DNA from: Nitratireductor pacificus pht-3B
GTDB lineage: Bacteria; Pseudomonadota; Alphaproteobacteria; Rhizobiales; Rhizobiaceae
DNA length: 64,000 nt
NCBI RefSeq assembly: GCF_000300335.1
Contig: NZ_AMRM01000009.1
Span: forward strand, 62,001 to 126,000
Direction of reading: 5' to 3'
A model generated the notes under the pieces. The model saw nothing but the letters and a program-made list of their open reading frames with translations, was not told where the DNA came from and did no database searches. This document shows positions 58,252 to 64,000 of the stretch, piece by piece. Each line of letters starts with the position of its first letter. Position 1 is the stretch's first letter. The translations under genes and the position numbers were made by a program.

Positions 58252-59466
58252 ATGTCCGCACCGCGCATTGTCATAACCGGACTTGGCGGTATCTGTGCGC
58301 TGGGAACGGACGTTTTGTCCATCTGGTCGGGCATGCGGGAAGGGCGTCAGGCCATCGGGCCGATCACCATCACGGCGCTGCACGAACTGAAGGCGCGCAT
58401 CGGCGCCGAGATCAAGGAACTCCCCGATCACGGGTTCGATCATCGCCGTCTGGTGACGATGGACCGGTTCAGCCTGCTGGCGGCGATCGCCTCCAGGGAA
58501 GCGCTTTCGCAGTCGGGCTTCGCCGTCGATTCCACCAATACGGGCCGCATCGGCGCGGTGGTCGGCACGGGTGTCTGCGGCTGGGAAGCCATCGAGGAGA
58601 GCTATCGCGGCATTCTGCTCGAGGGCAAGCCGCGCACGGGCATCTTCACCGTGCCGCGCGCCATGCCCGGCGCCGCCGCCGGCCAGGTCAGCATGACGAT
58701 GGGCCTGCGCGGCCCGGTTTTCGGCGTTACCTCGGCCTGCTCCTCCTCCAATCACGCCATCATCGCGGCGGCGGACCAGCTCCGGCTGGGGCGCGCCGAT
58801 GTGATGCTCGCCGGCGGCACCGATGCGCCGCTCATCTACGGCATCCTCAAGGGCTGGGAGGCGCTGCGCGTGCTCGCCCCCGAAACCTGCCGGCCCTTTT
58901 CCGCCGACCGTCAGGGCCTAGTGCTGGGAGAGGGCGCGGGCATGGCGGTGCTGGAAACGCTCGAGCACGCGCAGGCGCGCGGCGCGACCATCCTGGCGGA
59001 ACTGGCCGGCGGCGGCATGACCGCCGACGCCTCCGACATCGTGGCTCCGACGGTCGACGGCCCGGTGAACGCCATGCAGGCCTGCCTTGCGGAAGCCGGG
59101 CTGACGGCGCAGGACGTGGACTACATCAATGCACACGGCACGGGCACGAAGGCCAACGACAAGATTGAAACCCAGGCGATCCGCCGGGTTTTCGGCGCCC
59201 ATGCCGACAAGCTCTCCGTATCCTCGACCAAGTCGATGCATGCCCACTGCCTCGGCGCTTCCGGCGCGCTGGAGCTGATCGCCTGCGTGAAGGCCATTCG
59301 CGAGAGTGTGGTGCCGCCGACCGCGGGCTACCGCGTGGCCGACCCCGACTGCGACCTCGACGTGACGCCCAACACGGCGCGCGAGCGGGATGTCCGCGTG
59401 GCGCTGAGCAACGGCTTTGCGTTCGGCGGCACCAATGCCGTGATCGCGGTCAAGGCGATGGAATAG
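58252..59466 (+). CDS. Beta-ketoacyl-ACP synthase family protein (FabF/NodE-like)
   Basis: Condensing enzyme of 404 residues from the ATG at 58252. The catalytic Cys is in [16 protein letters not shown], the first His in [18 protein letters not shown] and the second in [38 protein letters not shown] and [15 protein letters not shown] complete the KAS-II pattern. The closest resemblance, with the ACP next door, is NodE-NodF, but no other nod genes are nearby. It likely elongates a specialised acyl chain; annotation as FabF alone would miss this. Confidence 0.85.
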   Translation: MSAPRIVITGLGGICALGTDVLSIWSGMREGRQAIGPITITALHELKARIGAEIKELPDHGFDHRRLVTMDRFSLLAAIASREALSQSGFAVDSTNTGRIGAVVGTGVCGWEAIEESYRGILLEGKPRTGIFTVPRAMPGAAAGQVSMTMGLRGPVFGVTSACSSSNHAIIAAADQLRLGRADVMLAGGTDAPLIYGILKGWEALRVLAPETCRPFSADRQGLVLGEGAGMAVLETLEHAQARGATILAELAGGGMTADASDIVAPTVDGPVNAMQACLAEAGLTAQDVDYINAHGTGTKANDKIETQAIRRVFGAHADKLSVSSTKSMHAHCLGASGALELIACVKAIRESVVPPTAGYRVADPDCDLDVTPNTARERDVRVALSNGFAFGGTNAVIAVKAME

Positions 59467-59637
59467 CCGTCGCGGGCGCAGTGCCGGGCCCAAACACCCG
59501 GCAAGCCTTGCCATCCGAAACCTGATAATTTAAGTCTACTAATGACTGACGGATGCCGCCGGTGCGTATCACCGATGCGCCGATCGGGGGCCTCCCGTGT
59601 CTGGACATCGTTCGGAATCGCATGAGAGGGGTTTATC

Positions 59638-60894
<1,257 letters not shown>

Positions 60895-60990
60895 GACGAG
60901 GAAGCGCCGGGCCGGCAAGCGGCCCGGCGCTCTTCCGAGAGATGCCGTGCGTCCACTCGGACGCACAAAGGACGATCCAAATTATTGATG

Positions 60991-61040
60991 GAGCATCGGA
61001 ATGACCGAAAACCGGATTCCACTTTTGGGTCCCATGCTCT
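60991..61040. repeat. Rhizobial GAGCAT...ATGCTC intergenic repeat
   Basis: GAGCAT at 60991 pairs with ATGCTC at 61034, with the inner dyad CGGAAT/ATTCC and the ACCGGATTCCACTTTTGGG module. This type is dispersed in Rhizobiales genomes (from memory). It lies just upstream of the di-heme gene and could form a leader hairpin. Confidence 0.7.
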
Positions 61041-61051
61041 AGACCGTACCG

Positions 61052-62566
61052 ATGAACCCAATCTTCCGTGGCGTCGCGATTGCCGGTCTGCTTTCCTTCA
61101 TGGCAGTGGCCAGCGGTGCCACCAGCGTACCGCAGCGCGACGACCTGACCGACGATGACCGTCAGCGGGTGGCCAGCGTCACCGCGCCGGCCACAGCATT
61201 CGACCAGCCGGAGCGCTTCGAGCGCATGCAGGCGGGAGCGGCCACCTCGACCAAGCGCATCAATGCGGACGCCTTCTCCCATGCCTCGGCGAATCTGGAA
61301 TTCGAGGAGTTGCAGCGTTTCCTGCTCGGCAACGGGCTGTTCCGCAAGGATTGGGTCTCGGCACCGTCCTCGACGCAGGCGTCGGACGGGCTCGGCCCGC
61401 TGTTCAATGCCCGCGCCTGCCAGTCCTGCCACATCAAGGACGGGCGCGGTCACGCTCCGGCGACGGTCGACGATCCGGCGGTCTCGCTCCTGGTGCGGCT
61501 TTCCGTTCCGCCCGGTGAAGCGGAAGCGGCCGCCATCGCGGACGGACGGCTCGCGGCGGCGCCCGAGCCGGTCTACGGCCAGCAGCTCCAGGATTTCGCG
61601 GTGGCCGGGCTGAACGCCGAGGGCCGCGTCGAGATCACCTATGAGGACGTGCCGGTAGAACTGTCCGGCGGCGAGACCGTGACCTTGCGCAAGCCGACGC
61701 TGACGCTCAAGGATCCGGGCTTCGGTGCCTTCCATCCGGGCATGATGACCTCCGTGCGGGTCGCGCCTCCGATGATCGGCCTCGGCCTGCTGGAAAGCAT
61801 CCATGAGGCCGATATTCTCTCCGGCGAGGATCCGGACGACCGCGACGGCGACGGCATTTCGGGTCGCGCGGCCCGGGTGCGCGATGCCGAGGGCGTGTGG
61901 CGGCTCGGCCGTTTCGGCTGGAAGGCGATCATGCCCACGGTAGCGGAGCAGTCGGCGGGCGCCTTCTCCGGCGACATGGGGCTTTCGACACCGATCGCGC
62001 CGGACCATTGGGGCGACTGCACGGGAGCGCAGCAAGCCTGCCGCGCCCTTCCGCATGGCGCGCAGGAACGCCTCGGCGCGGAGGAAGTGCCGGGCGACCT
62101 GCTCGATCTCGTCTCGTTCTACTCGCGCCACCTGGCGGTGCCGGTGCGCCGCAAGGTGAACGACGCCAACGTGCTCGCCGGCAAGAAGATCTTTTACGAG
62201 GCGGGCTGCGCCACCTGCCACCGGCCGAAATACGTGACGCGCCGCGACGTGCCCGATCCCGCGCTGCGGTTCCAGCTCATCTGGCCCTATACGGACATGC
62301 TACTGCACGACATGGGCGAGGGCCTGGCGGACCATCGCGGCGAGGGAACGGCCGACGGCTATGAGTGGCGCACGCCGCCCCTTTGGGGAATCGGTCTCAG
62401 CAAGGTGGTGAACGGCGAAGCCAGCTTCCTGCACGACGGCCGCGCACGCACCCTACTCGAGGCCGTGCTCTGGCATGGCGGCGAGGCGCAGGCGGCGCGG
62501 GACAGGATCGTGGAGATGGAGAAGCAGGACCGGGAGAACCTCATCCGCTTCCTGGAATCGCTCTGA
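61052..62566 (+). CDS. Di-heme oxidoreductase family protein (DUF1111, c-type cytochrome)
   Basis: 504-residue exported protein with two CxxCH heme c sites, CQSCHIKDGRGHAP (about residue 124) and CATCHRPKYVTRRD (about 388). The N-terminal hydrophobic segment (IFRGVAIAGLLSFMAVA) is a signal peptide or anchor. GLGLLESIHEADILSGEDPD, DRDGDGISGRAARVRD and PPLWGIGLSKVVNGEASFLH are typical of the DUF1111 thiol-oxidoreductase-like family. Such genes co-occur with imelysins; a redox step in periplasmic iron handling is the usual guess. Confidence 0.9.
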   Translation: MNPIFRGVAIAGLLSFMAVASGATSVPQRDDLTDDDRQRVASVTAPATAFDQPERFERMQAGAATSTKRINADAFSHASANLEFEELQRFLLGNGLFRKDWVSAPSSTQASDGLGPLFNARACQSCHIKDGRGHAPATVDDPAVSLLVRLSVPPGEAEAAAIADGRLAAAPEPVYGQQLQDFAVAGLNAEGRVEITYEDVPVELSGGETVTLRKPTLTLKDPGFGAFHPGMMTSVRVAPPMIGLGLLESIHEADILSGEDPDDRDGDGISGRAARVRDAEGVWRLGRFGWKAIMPTVAEQSAGAFSGDMGLSTPIAPDHWGDCTGAQQACRALPHGAQERLGAEEVPGDLLDLVSFYSRHLAVPVRRKVNDANVLAGKKIFYEAGCATCHRPKYVTRRDVPDPALRFQLIWPYTDMLLHDMGEGLADHRGEGTADGYEWRTPPLWGIGLSKVVNGEASFLHDGRARTLLEAVLWHGGEAQAARDRIVEMEKQDRENLIRFLESL

Positions 62567-62593
62567 GCACGGCGAGCGGAACCCGCCAGACCT

Positions 62594-62694
62594 GTTCATG
62601 GTTTCAGAGAAACGCTGCTCCGTTCTATCTCCTCGCTTTTTCACGTTTATGCGGGCGTCCGGTGATACCACCTGACTGCAAAACGGATTAGGCC
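62594..62694. repeat. Dispersed intergenic repeat, copy C (tandem with copy D)
   Basis: Modules: GTTTCAGAGAAACGCT, CGTTTATGCGGGCGTC, CCGGTGATACCACCTG and ACTGCAAAACGGATTAGGCC. Shares order and spacing with copies A (22902) and D (62695). Confidence 0.8.
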
Positions 62695-62794
62695 CGTTCA
62701 ACGTTTCACAGAAACGCCGAACGGGCCTATCTCTTTGTTTTTCCGCGTTTATGCAGGCGTCAGGCGATACCACCCGACTGCAAACGCTGTAGTG
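62695..62794. repeat. Dispersed intergenic repeat, copy D (tandem with copy C)
   Basis: Modules: GTTTCACAGAAACGCCGAAC, GGGCCTATCTCTTTG, CCGCGTTTATGCAGGCGTCA, GCGATACCACC and ACTGCAAACGCTGTAG. Head-to-tail with copy C. It fills the gap between the convergent di-heme and nrdF genes. Confidence 0.8.
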
Positions 62795-62808
62795 CGCGTG
62801 TGCCGCGA

Positions 62809-63810
<1,002 letters not shown>

Positions 63811-64000
63811 TCAAAGCGAACAGGATACGCAGCCCTGCACTTCGGTCCCCTCGAGGGCCATCTGACGCAGGCGGATGTAGTAGATGGTCTTGATGCCCTT
63901 CTTCCAGGCGTAGATCTGGGCGCGGTTGACATCCCGCGTCGTCGCGCTGTCACGGAAGAACAGGGTCAGCGACAGGCCCTGATCCACATGCTCCGTGGCG
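63811..64000 (-). CDS. nrdE: Class Ib ribonucleoside-diphosphate reductase alpha subunit (3' end only)
   Basis: Only the last 62 codons are inside the window. The translated end reads ...[20 protein letters not shown]... and finishes with [13 protein letters not shown], the redox-active C-terminal Cys pair of NrdE that accepts electrons from NrdH. It lies 12 bp upstream of nrdF on the same strand. nrdH and nrdI, if present, would be outside the right edge. Confidence 0.92.
   Translation of the reverse strand, partial: ATEHVDQGLSLTLFFRDSATTRDVNRAQIYAWKKGIKTIYYIRLRQMALEGTEVQGCVSCSL

Noticed and set aside
57975-59466. Symbiosis island or nodulation cluster
   Set aside because: Only NodF/NodE-like genes are present; no nodABC, nod box or nif/fix genes in the window.
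62453-62773. 106-codon minus-strand frame across the tandem repeats
   Set aside because: It repeats the same peptide in each repeat unit, so it is a translation of non-coding repeats, as is the similar frame at 22646-22951.

Overview
The window is a GC-rich chromosomal segment of an alphaproteobacterium, most likely a Rhizobiales (Hyphomicrobiales) member close to Mesorhizobium, Aminobacter or Nitratireductor. The signs are the ffh-aroQ-rpsP neighbourhood, leuB/leuD/asd close by, a Fur-family regulator of the Mur type facing sitABCD, an SH3/DUF1236-type protein, TTAA-N7-TTAA sites typical of CtrA, and many rhizobial intergenic palindromes. No rRNA, tRNA, CRISPR array, prophage or transposase was recognised. 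Genes are dense and the two window edges cut iorA (left) and nrdE (right).

1-12.4 kb is an accessory catabolic locus. iorAB-like 2-oxoacid:ferredoxin oxidoreductase genes converge on a liv-type ABC transporter operon (livG-livF-livH-livM) that ends in an unusual fused aldo/keto reductase-RidA gene. Divergently run a GntR regulator, a TIGR04076-type small protein, a second aldo/keto reductase and the periplasmic binding protein. A perfect 12-bp palindrome lies between the two divergent arms. The substrate is unknown.

12.6-31.9 kb is mostly housekeeping: argG, a lytic transglycosylase, an SH3-domain secreted protein, ffh-aroQ-GNAT-rpsP, asd, leuB, leuD, a CitE-like lyase with a coupled DUF1737 gene, a zincin-type metallopeptidase, cpoB-tilS-ftsH and glmM. 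rpsP is not followed by rimM-trmD-rplS but by a terminator, a repeat and convergent asd.

32.2-34.1 kb holds two tandem paralogous outer-membrane beta-barrel proteins, each with a CtrA-like box upstream. polA follows on the other strand, then mur and the manganese transporter sitABCD (37.9-42.0 kb), with a perfect Mur-type palindrome between them.

42.2-56.8 kb is a large minus-strand catabolic cluster: a RidA-like protein, a second liv-type ABC transporter with its binding protein, tryptophan 2,3-dioxygenase, an aryl-CoA ligase, acyl-CoA dehydrogenase, enoyl-CoA hydratase, a MarR regulator, an SDR and a fused flavin monooxygenase/old-yellow-enzyme protein of the 2-aminobenzoyl-CoA (or salicylyl-CoA) type. 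An arylformamidase-like hydrolase is divergent at the end. Together they suggest tryptophan -> kynurenine -> anthranilate -> anthraniloyl-CoA -> ring reduction and beta-oxidation, with kynureninase missing from the window.

56.9-62.6 kb carries a stand-alone Lrp/AsnC ligand-binding domain, an unknown exported protein, an ACP-ketosynthase pair resembling NodF-NodE, and an imelysin plus di-heme (DUF1111) periplasmic pair. nrdF and the end of nrdE (class Ib ribonucleotide reductase) close the window. Several dispersed repeat families (palindromic, long inverted, and a roughly 70-100-bp unit with a tandem pair at 62.6 kb) fill the intergenic gaps.
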